From NCBI RefSeq assembly GCF_025905425.1, contig NZ_CP109603.1, positions 4,852,501 to 4,916,500 of the forward strand: a DNA stretch of 64,000 nucleotides, written 5' to 3'. The stretch is from Pseudomonas putida. GTDB taxonomy: Bacteria; Pseudomonadota; Gammaproteobacteria; Pseudomonadales; Pseudomonadaceae. The notes beneath the pieces were generated by a model. The model ran no database searches and had not been told where the DNA came from. It was given only the letters and a program-made list of their open reading frames with translations. Position numbers and translations under genes: made by a program. Numbering within the stretch: the stretch's first letter is position 1; every line of letters begins with the position of its first letter. This document shows, one piece after another, positions 9,231 to 18,362 of this stretch.

Positions 9231-9403
9231 GCCACACCTCGCGATCGACGCGGCGCATTTTTGCCTGGCCAGTACTGATCGCCGTACTGAGCGCACTCGG
9301 CCTGTTCGCGGCATTGCTTGGCGACGGTGGGTGGGACGGGTTGTCCTGGGTCGGGCTGGGCGTTCCGGCATGGCTGGCAATGCGCGGCTTATGGCGGCGC
9401 TGA
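9227..9403 (+). CDS. Small two-helix membrane protein
   Basis: The 58-residue protein begins at ATG 9227, overlapping the PepSY gene's stop. It has a basic N-terminus (SRSTRR) followed by two hydrophobic segments (FAWPVLIAVLSALGLFAALL and LSWVGLGVPAWLAM) and a GLWRR tail. Small proteins like this commonly follow PepSY/TonB-receptor genes and are probably partners of the PepSY protein. No function is established. Confidence 0.75.
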   Translation: MSHTSRSTRRIFAWPVLIAVLSALGLFAALLGDGGWDGLSWVGLGVPAWLAMRGLWRR

Positions 9404-9473
9404 GGTAGCCGGCTAACACAGGCAGCTGGCAGCAGCGGTACAGCATGGTCCGCCCCTTAACCGGAGATGAACC

Positions 9474-12400
9474 ATGACACCGCTGCTGCAACTGCAGTCA
9501 CTGGACAGCCAACTTAAAGCACTGCTGCCCCCCTTGCAGGGTGTGGAACATAGCCTCGACCGGTGCCTGGCAGGGCTCTTCCCCGGCCAGGCTGTTACCG
9601 CTCGCACCCTGTACTTTGGCCGCTTTCGCCTGTTGGACCTGATCGGTTTTCACCTGTTTGACGGCGGTACCTTCAAACTCCCCCCCGCTGCCGAACCCCG
9701 GCACGATGCTTATCCGCAGCTCATCCTGCCGAGCGATTTCAGTGTTCGTATCGGCCGCTTTTGCGCCAGTGTTCGCCAAGCCTTGCATGCCGACCTGGCC
9801 GCCTACTGGCTGGAGCGCGACAGCAAGGGGTTGAGCCGCCTGGTGCGCCTGGCGTCCTTGCGCCGCGATCAGTTGTTCACCGAAATACGCTTACGCCGGC
9901 ACGACGAGACGCTCTCTGCAGAGCATGCCCTACTGCTGACCACCTGCCTTGAATTCCCGCACCCCTCGCAGCGCCGTCACTTGCCCACAACCCATCGCCC
10001 CCAGGTGTATCGCCCACTGCTTAGCGGCACGGCACCCAATTGGCGTAGTTACTTGCCAGGTGTACTGATTTTGACCGAGCAAGGCCCGGAGGGGCATCCG
10101 CTTGAGCCGCAAGCGCCAGTCGGGCGAGTGGTCTTGTACAGCGTTGTACGTGGCGTCGAAGCGTTCGACAGCCTCGCAGCACTGCATGAGGAGCTTTGCG
10201 AGCGCCTTGAAGACCCACACCAGCGCGAACCACTGACCCGCCTGTTGATCGACCCTGATGAACAACTGCGCGCTTGCCGAGCCGAACAGCTGCGCTATAA
10301 CTGGTTCACCGAAGACATCGTGCAGACCCAGGCAATGGCCATTCGCGATGCTCACACCAAGCGCCTGTCCCTCACCTGGCTGGCGGCATGGAAGCGCGGC
10401 CTGCAACGCAATGTCGAACAGCTCGACGCGGCGCTGGCCAGCATCTGGGACTTTCGCGCCGACATCGCAAGCCAGGGCCTGCTGGCAACCCGCTACGGCC
10501 TGTTGCTCGAAAAACATCTGCCGAACTGGTTGCGTTCAACCTCACTGCAAGGCGTCGCGCATATCATGCAGGCCATGCAAGAGCAGGTGGCTGCCATTGA
10601 AGCTGCGGCAGCGCCTGGCATTCTGACCCTTGAGCAATTCAACCAGCGGCATTCGTTACTGGCCTGGGTGCGCGCACGTTTGAGCGAATTCCTGCAGCGC
10701 GACCCAGGCATCGACACTGATCCCCAAGCCATCTACGTCAGCGTGACCCTGGCCCGCCAGATCGGCCCCTCCCTCAACCCGCTCGACACCAGCGCCTATA
10801 TCCCCGTGGCCAGTCGCCCCCAAGTGGGCGGCACTGTCGAATTGGTCAAGCAGACCTACCGGCTGGACGAACTGGCGCTGCTCAACATCGCCTGGTTCGA
10901 TGTCGATTACTGGGTAACCGCACGCGTGCACCTTGACGACAACCAACCGCTTCCCGCCCTCACCCCGCTGCGCGTCAAACAGATCATTCGCCGCCTGAAT
11001 GCCGGCAATGGCTACCAGGCTTATCTGCGCACGCACCTGCTCGATTCACCACACGGCGAGTGGCGCAAACGGGCGCACACCCAACTCAACCGCACCCGCA
11101 TGAACGCCGAAGCGGTCAAGGCACGCTATGCCGGGCATTTTCAAAAGGACACGTTCGAGCAAGGGTATGGCTGGGCCAGCACGGTGATCCACTCGCCCGA
11201 CAGCCATGCGCACCCGCATTACAACGAGCAACAGGTGATTGCACGTCAACTGCTGGTCCAGGGAGAGACCCTGCACGGTGTTTTTCTACTTGTTTCACCG
11301 GAAAACTCGAACCGCATTGTGGCCTACTGCCCCGACGCGCCAGACCGCCGCCCTTGGCGTGAATACACGAACGCAAGGGCGCTTATCCGCGCCGTGCGCA
11401 CCGATGCGGATCTGCGCAGCTATGTGCTTCAGCGGTTACCGCTGAGCAATCCGAAAGACATCGAAAAACTCCTGCTCAAAGGCCGCCTGGGCTCGCACAT
11501 CAAACTGCAGACCATTACAGGCAACCTGTATGAAGCGGCTTACCTGGCCGAGGTCAACTCCCTGATAGCGCAAACCGATGCAGTCACCCGCAGCAACGAG
11601 GAGTTACTCGGTGAGTATTCGGTCAATGCACTGAGGCTGTTGCTGGACATGGTGACACTGGTACTGCCGCAGACTGGCGCGATTGCTCTGGCGTTCGGAC
11701 GCATGGGCATTTCGATCTGGGATGGCCTGGAAGCCTACGATCAGGACGACCACGGCCGCGCACTGCATCACGCCATCGCCGCGCTCGGGCATGCCACTGC
11801 GGGCCTCAACGACATGGCGGGTTCAGGGCTGATGCGGCGCGTCATGCTGGGGCTGCCCAAACCACCGCCCGTGCCCGTGCCCAAGCATTATGAGGCCAGG
11901 CCCGAAGTTGCCAAGCTGCGCTACCGGATCGATGCTTCACACGAAGAGGCCGTCTACGAACTGCAAACGGCAAATGCCGGCCTGTCCCAGTACTACGTGA
12001 AGGACAATCTGGGCCGTTATTTCAATGTCACCTTTGACGGTACGCGCTGGCGCGCCATTGATCCGAAGCTGCCCAATGCCTACCTGAAACTGCCCATCAA
12101 ACGCCGCGTGGATGGCAGCTGGGTGGTTGACTCACCGACGCTCTGGTATGACGGGATGCCCGACATCAAGCAGCTGCTGGACGACTGCCGCCTGGATGCA
12201 CGACTGCAAGGTGACGTTGTCGAAGGCGATGGCAACCTGTACGACGACAACACCCTGCTGTACCTGCAACTGGGCCTGCATCAACTCCCAGTGCGCCGTC
12301 ACCTGCTCGCAGGCCACTACCACCTCATATTGCCTGAGGCCCTGCGCGGCGCGGTGCCCGCCTGGGCAGTGCTGCGCAAACAGAACGATGGCTGGCGCAT

Positions 12401-12491
12401 CCGCGTGCGCCAGACCGGCCGCAGCAGCGACTGGCTGGCGCTGCCGGCAGATTACTCGGACAGCCTCGGCAGCAGTCGGTCCAGCCGTTGA
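9474..12491 (+). CDS. DUF6543 / dermonecrotic-toxin-like large protein
   Basis: The 1005-residue protein has no signal peptide and is mostly soluble and helical. The start at 9474 is preceded by CCGGAGATGAACC, a good ribosome site. The pattern (HGVFLLVSPENSNRIVAYCPDAPD...WREYTNARALIRAVRTDADLR, followed by a hydrophobic helical segment around residues 710-760) resembles the Pseudomonas DUF6543 family, often labelled dermonecrotic-toxin domain. Such proteins tend to be polymorphic and lineage-specific. No catalytic motif could be pinned down. Its last 40 bases overlap the convergent kinase gene at 12452. No obvious immunity or secretion gene is adjacent. The family call is from memory of its style and needs a profile search. 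Confidence 0.6.
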   Translation: MTPLLQLQSLDSQLKALLPPLQGVEHSLDRCLAGLFPGQAVTARTLYFGRFRLLDLIGFHLFDGGTFKLPPAAEPRHDAYPQLILPSDFSVRIGRFCASVRQALHADLAAYWLERDSKGLSRLVRLASLRRDQLFTEIRLRRHDETLSAEHALLLTTCLEFPHPSQRRHLPTTHRPQVYRPLLSGTAPNWRSYLPGVLILTEQGPEGHPLEPQAPVGRVVLYSVVRGVEAFDSLAALHEELCERLEDPHQREPLTRLLIDPDEQLRACRAEQLRYNWFTEDIVQTQAMAIRDAHTKRLSLTWLAAWKRGLQRNVEQLDAALASIWDFRADIASQGLLATRYGLLLEKHLPNWLRSTSLQGVAHIMQAMQEQVAAIEAAAAPGILTLEQFNQRHSLLAWVRARLSEFLQRDPGIDTDPQAIYVSVTLARQIGPSLNPLDTSAYIPVASRPQVGGTVELVKQTYRLDELALLNIAWFDVDYWVTARVHLDDNQPLPALTPLRVKQIIRRLNAGNGYQAYLRTHLLDSPHGEWRKRAHTQLNRTRMNAEAVKARYAGHFQKDTFEQGYGWASTVIHSPDSHAHPHYNEQQVIARQLLVQGETLHGVFLLVSPENSNRIVAYCPDAPDRRPWREYTNARALIRAVRTDADLRSYVLQRLPLSNPKDIEKLLLKGRLGSHIKLQTITGNLYEAAYLAEVNSLIAQTDAVTRSNEELLGEYSVNALRLLLDMVTLVLPQTGAIALAFGRMGISIWDGLEAYDQDDHGRALHHAIAALGHATAGLNDMAGSGLMRRVMLGLPKPPPVPVPKHYEARPEVAKLRYRIDASHEEAVYELQTANAGLSQYYVKDNLGRYFNVTFDGTRWRAIDPKLPNAYLKLPIKRRVDGSWVVDSPTLWYDGMPDIKQLLDDCRLDARLQGDVVEGDGNLYDDNTLLYLQLGLHQLPVRRHLLAGHYHLILPEALRGAVPAWAVLRKQNDGWRIRVRQTGRSSDWLALPADYSDSLGSSRSSR

Positions 12492-13894
12492 TGCAGGGCA
12501 CTGTCACGCGGCCAGTTGCGCAGCAACCGCGCACGGTCTCGGGCGTAGGCCGGGGCGAAGCTGAGCTGGGTGGCATGCTGGCACATCGCATCCAGGTCGA
12601 TCAGTGACCATTGGCCGTTGTGCCAGAACAGGTTGTGGCCTTTGAAGTCGCCATGGCTGATACGCTCGCGGATCAGTTGCTGCATCACATGCACCAACGC
12701 ATCGACCTGCTCCTCGGGCGCATCGCCGTTTTCCACATAGGGCGCAAAGCATGCGGTCAGGTCCGGGCCATCGACGTATTCGGTGACCAGATACGCACGG
12801 CTGCGCAGGCCCATGACGCGCTGCTCCAGCACTGCCAAGGGTTTGGGCGTGGCGATGTCGAGGAACTCCAGGCGGTGGCCTTCGATCCACGAGTGCCAGG
12901 CACGGCTCGGGCGCCAGAAGCGTTTGAACCAATGGGCGGTGTTTTTGATGTTGTAGCGCTTGAGCACCAGCGGGCGGCCATCGACGTCGATGCGGGCCAC
13001 GCTGGCGGCACCACCGGTCTTGTACAGGTGGCCTTTGTCGATCAGCTCGTCAGCGTGCTCCAGCACCGGCAGCATGGCCTGGACCTCACCGCGACGAATC
13101 GCCCGCAGGCCCGAGAGGCTGCGCTCGACGCTGAACAGCGTGCACTCGCGTCCGGCCTTTTCCAGGTAGTCCTTCTGGCGCCAGCTGCGCACCTTGTCCA
13201 CCTGCTTCTGCAGCGCTTCCAGTGGCAACGCGTGCTCGCCATTGGCCAGCAAATAATGCACCAGCAGCTCTTCGATGAACGGTTCCAGACGCTTGGGCAA
13301 CTGGGCGAAGAACACCCCGAGGTTTTCCAGCACACGCGGGCGCGACAACTGCTGGCCCGGTGTCTCGGCCTTGATGCCGGCGCCATCGATCAGGTACAGC
13401 TTGCCGTTATGGCGCAGCAGGTTGTCCAGGTGCAGGTCTTCCTGCCACAGGCCCTTGGCGTGCATCTGCGCCACTGCGGTGAGCGCCTCGCCCAGCACCA
13501 GATGCTGCTCGTCAGCCAGTACCGGCAGGTGTTCCACTTCGGCCCAGGCATCGGCCAGGCTTTCGGCGCCATCGAGAAACGCGAACAACAACCAGCCACC
13601 CTCGCCTTCCTTCAGGCCATCGGCCAGCAGCTTCGGCGTGGTCAGGCCCTGCTCGGCCAACAGCTTGACGCCTTGCAGCTCACGCTGAAAATGCCGTGCA
13701 GCGTTGCCACCCACCAGCAGCTTGGCCAGCACCGGCGTCCCCCGCCAGACACCGGCACCAACATAGCGCTGGCCGGGCAATACGCGCAGCAGGCTGAGCA
13801 CTTGCAGATCGGCGCTACCCGCGGCATCGGCCAGGGTGACGCTCAAGGGTAATGACGGGTGGCGCCCGGCATCTTTCAATTCAGACAAACGCAT
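12452..13894 (-). CDS. LPS-core kinase with two kinase-like domains (PA5006-type)
   Basis: The 480-residue protein contains two InaA/WaaP-like kinase folds in tandem. The first (about 40-235) has the catalytic loop QEDLHLDNLL and a DFG-equivalent LIDGAG. The second (about 265-475) has SHGDFKGHNLFW and LIDLDAM, with a Lys in LVLKRYN. It is the last gene of the waa operon and starts at ATG 13894, sharing one base with the preceding stop. By position and fold it should phosphorylate inner-core heptose or be needed for core assembly, as reported for its P. aeruginosa neighbours. Its 3' end overlaps the convergent DUF6543 gene. Confidence 0.83.
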   Translation of the reverse strand: MRLSELKDAGRHPSLPLSVTLADAAGSADLQVLSLLRVLPGQRYVGAGVWRGTPVLAKLLVGGNAARHFQRELQGVKLLAEQGLTTPKLLADGLKEGEGGWLLFAFLDGAESLADAWAEVEHLPVLADEQHLVLGEALTAVAQMHAKGLWQEDLHLDNLLRHNGKLYLIDGAGIKAETPGQQLSRPRVLENLGVFFAQLPKRLEPFIEELLVHYLLANGEHALPLEALQKQVDKVRSWRQKDYLEKAGRECTLFSVERSLSGLRAIRRGEVQAMLPVLEHADELIDKGHLYKTGGAASVARIDVDGRPLVLKRYNIKNTAHWFKRFWRPSRAWHSWIEGHRLEFLDIATPKPLAVLEQRVMGLRSRAYLVTEYVDGPDLTACFAPYVENGDAPEEQVDALVHVMQQLIRERISHGDFKGHNLFWHNGQWSLIDLDAMCQHATQLSFAPAYARDRARLLRNWPRDSALHQRLDRLLPRLSE

Positions 13895-14646
13895 CAGCGG
13901 GCCTCTTTTTCACGACGGCGTTGCGTCAGGCGTTGCAGCCAGGTGTCAACCAGTGCGCTGTCCGCCGGCTGCGCCAAATAGGCCGCCAGCAGGTGACGCA
14001 CATCCGCCTCGCTCCAGGCACCGGCACGCCGCAACAACGGCTCCAGGTCCTTGAGGCGGTCACGCATGCCAAACAGCAACGGCCGGGTCTTTTCCAGGTC
14101 GATCAGTTGCGCGTCCCAACCCTCGCGGCGTTGGCGCAAGAAAATATGCTTGGGGTAAAAGCAGCCATGTACCTGGCCGGCGCTGTGCAGCGTGCGCGCC
14201 AGTTGGCCGCAGGCATCAAGGATACCTTGGCGTTCGCCATCGCCCAGCTGTGGCCACTGGGCCAGCAGGCTGTCCAGGTCGGCCCACGCGTCCAGGGCGC
14301 GGGTCATCAGGATCGCCCGGTGCTGGCCGGCCTGCTTGCGTTCGCCATAGAACACCGCCTGCAAGGCCGGAATATGCAGCTTCTGGTAACGGCTGATATT
14401 GCGGAATTCGCGGGCAAAGGTGGGCTCGCCAAAGGGCCTGTGCAAGGTACGGGTGAGGTAGTCGCTCTGGCGCTTGAGGTAATAGCCTTTGCCTTCGAGC
14501 TCCAGGCGGAACACGCTGCTCCAGCCACCACGCCCCGTGTTGGGCTCGTCCACGGCATCGAGCTGAAGTGCCCACAGCGCCTCGAAGTCGTTCAAGCCAT
14601 GGCGTTTGAGCAGCGCGAGGTCCGCGCCGGCCAGGTAATCGGTCAT
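13894..14646 (-). CDS. LPS-core kinase, InaA family (PA5007-type)
   Basis: The 250-residue protein starts MTDYLAGADLALLKRHG at 14646, overlapping the upstream gene by ATGA. Kinase features include YYLKRQSDYLTR (Lys), VHGCFYPKHIFL in the catalytic-loop position and LIDLEKTRP in the metal-binding position. The catalytic loop has Cys-Phe where HxD is usual (VHGCFYPKHI), so the activity may be altered. It lies in the same operon as waaP and its partners and is probably involved in phosphorylating or folding the LPS inner core at the cytoplasmic face of the inner membrane. Confidence 0.82.
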   Translation of the reverse strand: MTDYLAGADLALLKRHGLNDFEALWALQLDAVDEPNTGRGGWSSVFRLELEGKGYYLKRQSDYLTRTLHRPFGEPTFAREFRNISRYQKLHIPALQAVFYGERKQAGQHRAILMTRALDAWADLDSLLAQWPQLGDGERQGILDACGQLARTLHSAGQVHGCFYPKHIFLRQRREGWDAQLIDLEKTRPLLFGMRDRLKDLEPLLRRAGAWSEADVRHLLAAYLAQPADSALVDTWLQRLTQRRREKEAR

Positions 14647-15377
14647 TCCCTTCCCTCGAAAAAGCTCAGCACCTGGCGAATCCGCTTCTTGTCGCGGGCA
14701 TTGAGCCTGTCGCGACCGCGGTATTGCAGGTAAAAACGCAGGCGCTGGGTCGCCGACAGGTGGTATTTGGCGACCTTGTCCAGGCACGCCAAGTCCTTGA
14801 TCATCCGGTGCCGCCACATGAAGCCGCGCCAGAAGTCGCCGGTTGGGCAATCGATGAAGAATAGCGTGCCCTGGTCATCGACCAGCAGGTTGCGCCACTT
14901 CAGGTCGTTGTGGGCAAAACGGTGCTCGTGCATGACCCGGGTGTGACGCGCCAGTTGGCGGCTGACATGGTCGACCCATGCCCGGTCAGCCAGGCGAGGG
15001 TCTTTGCGTTCGGCCAAGGCCGAGAGGTCTTCGGTGCGCGGCAGCTCACGGGTGATCATCGCCCCGCGGCCGAACGCCAGGCCATTGCGCTCCAGGCCCC
15101 AGGCGACCACTTCAGCAGTGGGGATGCCCCACTTGTCGAACTGCTTGAGGTTTTGCCATTCGGCCTTGATGCGCGGGCGGCCGAGGTAACGGCGCATGTG
15201 TTTGCCGGCGCCGGTGTAACGCTTGACGTAGTAATTGACACCCGCACGCTCGATACGCACGACCTCGCTGAGCGGGTCGCGGGTCAGGCGTTCGCCCTCA
15301 AGGGCAAAGACTGCGTCAAGGCTGCCGAAATCCGCCGCCAGGTGTTCATAGCCCGGCGCCAGTGTCCAACCCGCCAT
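14643..15377 (-). CDS. LPS-core kinase, InaA family (PA5008-type)
   Basis: The 244-residue protein starts at ATG 15377, which shares one base with the waaP stop. It has VNYYVKRYTGAGKHMRRYLG (ATP-binding Lys region), the catalytic loop HRFAHNDLKWRNLL (HxD...N) and FFIDCPTGDFW (metal-binding Asp). All kinase landmarks are intact, so it is likely an active sugar or heptose kinase of the LPS core. It is translationally coupled on both sides within the waa operon. Confidence 0.85.
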   Translation of the reverse strand: MAGWTLAPGYEHLAADFGSLDAVFALEGERLTRDPLSEVVRIERAGVNYYVKRYTGAGKHMRRYLGRPRIKAEWQNLKQFDKWGIPTAEVVAWGLERNGLAFGRGAMITRELPRTEDLSALAERKDPRLADRAWVDHVSRQLARHTRVMHEHRFAHNDLKWRNLLVDDQGTLFFIDCPTGDFWRGFMWRHRMIKDLACLDKVAKYHLSATQRLRFYLQYRGRDRLNARDKKRIRQVLSFFEGRE

Positions 15378-16183
15378 CAGAGTGCATCCCCATAGCGTTG
15401 TTTGCGGTCATACAGTTTCTGCGCCTTGCGTTCGAGCCAAGCGAGCAGCGCAGCTTCGTCGGCAAGCACCTGGCGCAACGGGCGCTGGAAGTAGCCACGC
15501 AAGAAGCGCAGTTTGTCACGCCGGGTCAGGCCAATGTCCAGCGCCGAGAAGTACAGCGCGGCCAGGTCCTTGTCACGCCAGCGGCGGCTGATTTTCGCCC
15601 GGGTCTGGGCGCGGTGCAGGTCAATGACCGACAGCCTGAAGTCATCGGGCGTCACCGGCCGGTCGGTGTGCAGCAGGAAGTGGCAGATGTAGCAGTCGCG
15701 GTGGTTGACCCCGGCGCGGTGCATGCCGCCGGTCATCTTCGCCACTTCGGCGATCAGCGCGCGCTTGAGGCGTGGCGCGGGCGGCTGCTTGAGCCAGTTG
15801 ATGCTGAAGTCTTCCAGGCTGACGGTCGGCGCCAGCTCTTGGGTGACGATGAACGAATGCTGGGTGGCCGGGTTGCTGCCGCGCTCACCATAGGCGACTG
15901 CGGTCATGGTCGGCACGCCGACTTCGTGCAGGCGCTGGATGGCCTGCCATTCCTGGCCGGCACCCAGCACCGGCAGCTTGGCGCTGAACAGGTTCTTGAA
16001 GATCTCGCCCCAGCCGATGCCGCGGTGGATCTTGACGAAAAAGCCCTCGCCCTCGACTTCGGTGCGCAACGTGCGGCGCCCTTCCAGCTCGCGGTACACC
16101 TCGCCTTGCAGCGCCTCCACGGCCTCGAAGGCATCGCGCCCGGCCCACAGGCGCTTGAAGGGTTCGGCCAATATCAGCTTCAT
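15377..16183 (-). CDS. waaP: LPS heptose kinase WaaP
   Basis: The 268-residue protein begins MKLILAEPFKRLWAG at 16183, overlapping the waaG stop by ATGA. It shows FFVKIHRGIGWGEIFKNL (conserved in WaaP/RfaP), the catalytic loop HRAGVNHRDCYICHFLL and VIDLHRAQTR. The last two contain the catalytic Asp of HRDCYI and the metal-binding Asp of VIDLHR. WaaP phosphorylates heptose I of the LPS inner core using ATP, and in P. aeruginosa it is essential. The longer open frame upstream lies inside waaG and has no ribosome site. Confidence 0.95.
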   Translation of the reverse strand: MKLILAEPFKRLWAGRDAFEAVEALQGEVYRELEGRRTLRTEVEGEGFFVKIHRGIGWGEIFKNLFSAKLPVLGAGQEWQAIQRLHEVGVPTMTAVAYGERGSNPATQHSFIVTQELAPTVSLEDFSINWLKQPPAPRLKRALIAEVAKMTGGMHRAGVNHRDCYICHFLLHTDRPVTPDDFRLSVIDLHRAQTRAKISRRWRDKDLAALYFSALDIGLTRRDKLRFLRGYFQRPLRQVLADEAALLAWLERKAQKLYDRKQRYGDAL

Positions 16184-17304
16184 GCGGTCTCCTGCCCCAG
16201 GATCACGTCGGCAGCATGCTGCGGCATGCTGTACAGGTCGGCCGTATCGGCAAAGGCCAGGCCATTGCGCGACCAGTCGGCACGGGCCTGCGGGTCTTCG
16301 AGCATGCGTTGCAGGTAGCCGTTGAGCTGTTCCTGCTCGAACGGCTCGTCCAGCACCAGGCCACTGTCGGCTTCGGCGATGTAGTGGGCATAGCCACACA
16401 CCTTGGAAACCAGCACCGGCAAGCCTGCCACCAGGGCTTCGAGCAGCACGGTACCTGTGTTCTCGTTGTAAGCCGGGTGGATCAGCAGATCGGCGCCCAG
16501 CAGGAAGCGCGGGATATCGCTACGCCCCTTGAGGAACTGCACCTGGTCGCCCAGACCGAGGGTGGCGCTTTGCAGCTGGAACACCTTGGGGTCGTCCTGG
16601 CCGATGACCATCAACCGGGTACGCTTGCGCAGGGCCGATGGCAGCGCGGCCAGCGCCTTGAGGCTACGGTCGACACCCTTGGTCTTGAAGCCCGAACCGA
16701 TCTGCACCAGCAGCAGGTCATCGCCGCCCAGGTTGAATTCCTTGCGGAACTCGGCGCGGATCTCGGCAGCATTGGCCGGGGCCCGGCGGTCCTGGGAGAT
16801 GCCCGGCGGCAGCAGGTGGAAGCGTTCTGCCGGGGTGCCGTAGTGTTTGACGAACAGCGGTTGCTGCACCTCCGAGATCATTAGCACCTCGGTTTTCGAG
16901 TCCTTGGCGAACACCGCCCGCTCGTACTCGGCAAAGTGCCGGTAGCGGCCCCAGCGTTTGTAGAGGCCGCCACGCAGGGTCTGGGCCTTGTCCTCGAAGC
17001 AGCCGTCGGCGGCGTAGTACACGTCCAGCCCCGGCATCTTGTTGAAGCCGATCAGGCGGTCAACCGGGCGCTTGGCCAGGTCGGCTTCCATCCAGGCGCT
17101 GAGTTTCTCGTTGCGGCGGTGGTTGAACAGCGCCTTGACCGGCGCCACCAGCACTTCGAAGCCAGGCGGAATGTCACCTTCCCAGATCAGCGTGTACACA
17201 CGGATCTGGTGGCCCCGCTTCTGGCATTCCAGGGCAATGCGCATAAAGTCGCGCTGCAGCCCGCCGAAGGGGAAATATTTGTAAAGCACGAAAGCCAGTT
17301 GCAT
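16180..17304 (-). CDS. waaG: UDP-glucose:(heptosyl)LPS alpha-1,3-glucosyltransferase WaaG
   Basis: The 374-residue GT-B glycosyltransferase (GT4 family) begins MQLAFVLYKYFPFGGLQRDFMR, which is diagnostic of WaaG. The C-terminal donor site is visible as HPAYNENTGTVLLEALVAGLPVL (the E-x7-E motif). It adds the first outer-core hexose to heptose II of LPS on the cytoplasmic side of the inner membrane. The ATG at 17304 shares a base with the waaC stop. A TTG one codon earlier is less likely. Confidence 0.95.
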   Translation of the reverse strand: MQLAFVLYKYFPFGGLQRDFMRIALECQKRGHQIRVYTLIWEGDIPPGFEVLVAPVKALFNHRRNEKLSAWMEADLAKRPVDRLIGFNKMPGLDVYYAADGCFEDKAQTLRGGLYKRWGRYRHFAEYERAVFAKDSKTEVLMISEVQQPLFVKHYGTPAERFHLLPPGISQDRRAPANAAEIRAEFRKEFNLGGDDLLLVQIGSGFKTKGVDRSLKALAALPSALRKRTRLMVIGQDDPKVFQLQSATLGLGDQVQFLKGRSDIPRFLLGADLLIHPAYNENTGTVLLEALVAGLPVLVSKVCGYAHYIAEADSGLVLDEPFEQEQLNGYLQRMLEDPQARADWSRNGLAFADTADLYSMPQHAADVILGQETA

Positions 17305-18362
17305 CAACGAACATCCTCAGCCAGCAGCAACGCGCTCAAGCGGCTCGCCACATGCTCGGGATTCAGGCGAGTGAAGCACAGCGGCCACTCGCGTTTGAGA
17401 TCGAACCGGCGCAGGTCATCGGCGCTCGGTTTGTAGGTGCACTTTTTCTGCAAGCAGGGTGCGCAGGGGAAATCGCTGGCCTGGTGAACCTGGGCGCGGC
17501 CATAGGCGCCGGTCAGGCCAGGGTTGGTCGGGCCAAACAGTGAAATGGTCGGCACGTCCAGGGCTGCGGCCAGGTGGCCCAGGCCAGTATCGACTGCCAC
17601 GCAGGCCTTGGCCGCCGCCAGCACACGGGCGACACCGACAAGGTTCAATTTGGGGAGCACCTGGCAATTGTTCAAGCCCTGGGCGATGCGCTCGGCGCGT
17701 GCCTTCTCGGCCGGGTTGCCCCACGGCAGGCGCACCTCAAGTTTGCGCCGGCCCATGCGCTCGGCCAGCTCGCGCCAGTAGGCTTCGGGCCAGTGTTTGG
17801 TGGCCCAGGTGGTGCCGTGCAGGAACACCACGTAAGGTGCGGCCGGCGGCAGTTGCAGGCGGTCCAGGTCCAGGCCGTAGTTGCCGATGCCTTCCGGCAG
17901 GTCGTAGGCCAAGGCCATGGCGAACAGTTGCCGCACGCGCTCAACGGCGTGCTGGCCAACAGCGACCGACAGCGGGCGGTCATAGAAGCGGCTGGCCAAC
18001 CCTTCGCGCGCCGAGTAACGGTCCAACCCGGCCACCGGTGCCTTGACGTAGCGGGTCAGCCAGGCCGACTTGACCAGGCCCTGGGCATCGATCACCAGGT
18101 CATATTTGCGCGCGCGAACGCGCTGCTTGAACGCCTTCCACTCGCCGCTCTTGAGGGTCTGCCAGATATTCTTGCGCCAGCGCCGGATGGCCACCGGGAT
18201 CACCTGGTCGACCGCTGGGTGCCAGCTGGGGATTTCGGCGAAGCCTTCTTCCACCACCCAGTCGAAGCGGATGCCCGGGATCGCGTGGGCCGCATCGGTA
18301 AGCGCCGGCAAGGTGTGAATCACATCACCCAGCGACGAGGTCTTGATGATCAGTACCCGCAC
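17304..18362 (-). CDS. waaC: LPS heptosyltransferase I WaaC
   Basis: The 352-residue GT9 glycosyltransferase starts with GTG at 18362 (reads MRVLIIKTSSLGDVIHTLPAL, the signature N-terminus). The C-terminal donor site includes AVDTGLGHLAAALDVPTISLFGPTNPGLTGAYG. It transfers the first L-glycero-D-manno-heptose from ADP-heptose to Kdo2-lipid A. It directly follows waaF with no intergenic base and overlaps waaG. Confidence 0.95.
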   Translation of the reverse strand: MRVLIIKTSSLGDVIHTLPALTDAAHAIPGIRFDWVVEEGFAEIPSWHPAVDQVIPVAIRRWRKNIWQTLKSGEWKAFKQRVRARKYDLVIDAQGLVKSAWLTRYVKAPVAGLDRYSAREGLASRFYDRPLSVAVGQHAVERVRQLFAMALAYDLPEGIGNYGLDLDRLQLPPAAPYVVFLHGTTWATKHWPEAYWRELAERMGRRKLEVRLPWGNPAEKARAERIAQGLNNCQVLPKLNLVGVARVLAAAKACVAVDTGLGHLAAALDVPTISLFGPTNPGLTGAYGRAQVHQASDFPCAPCLQKKCTYKPSADDLRRFDLKREWPLCFTRLNPEHVASRLSALLLAEDVR

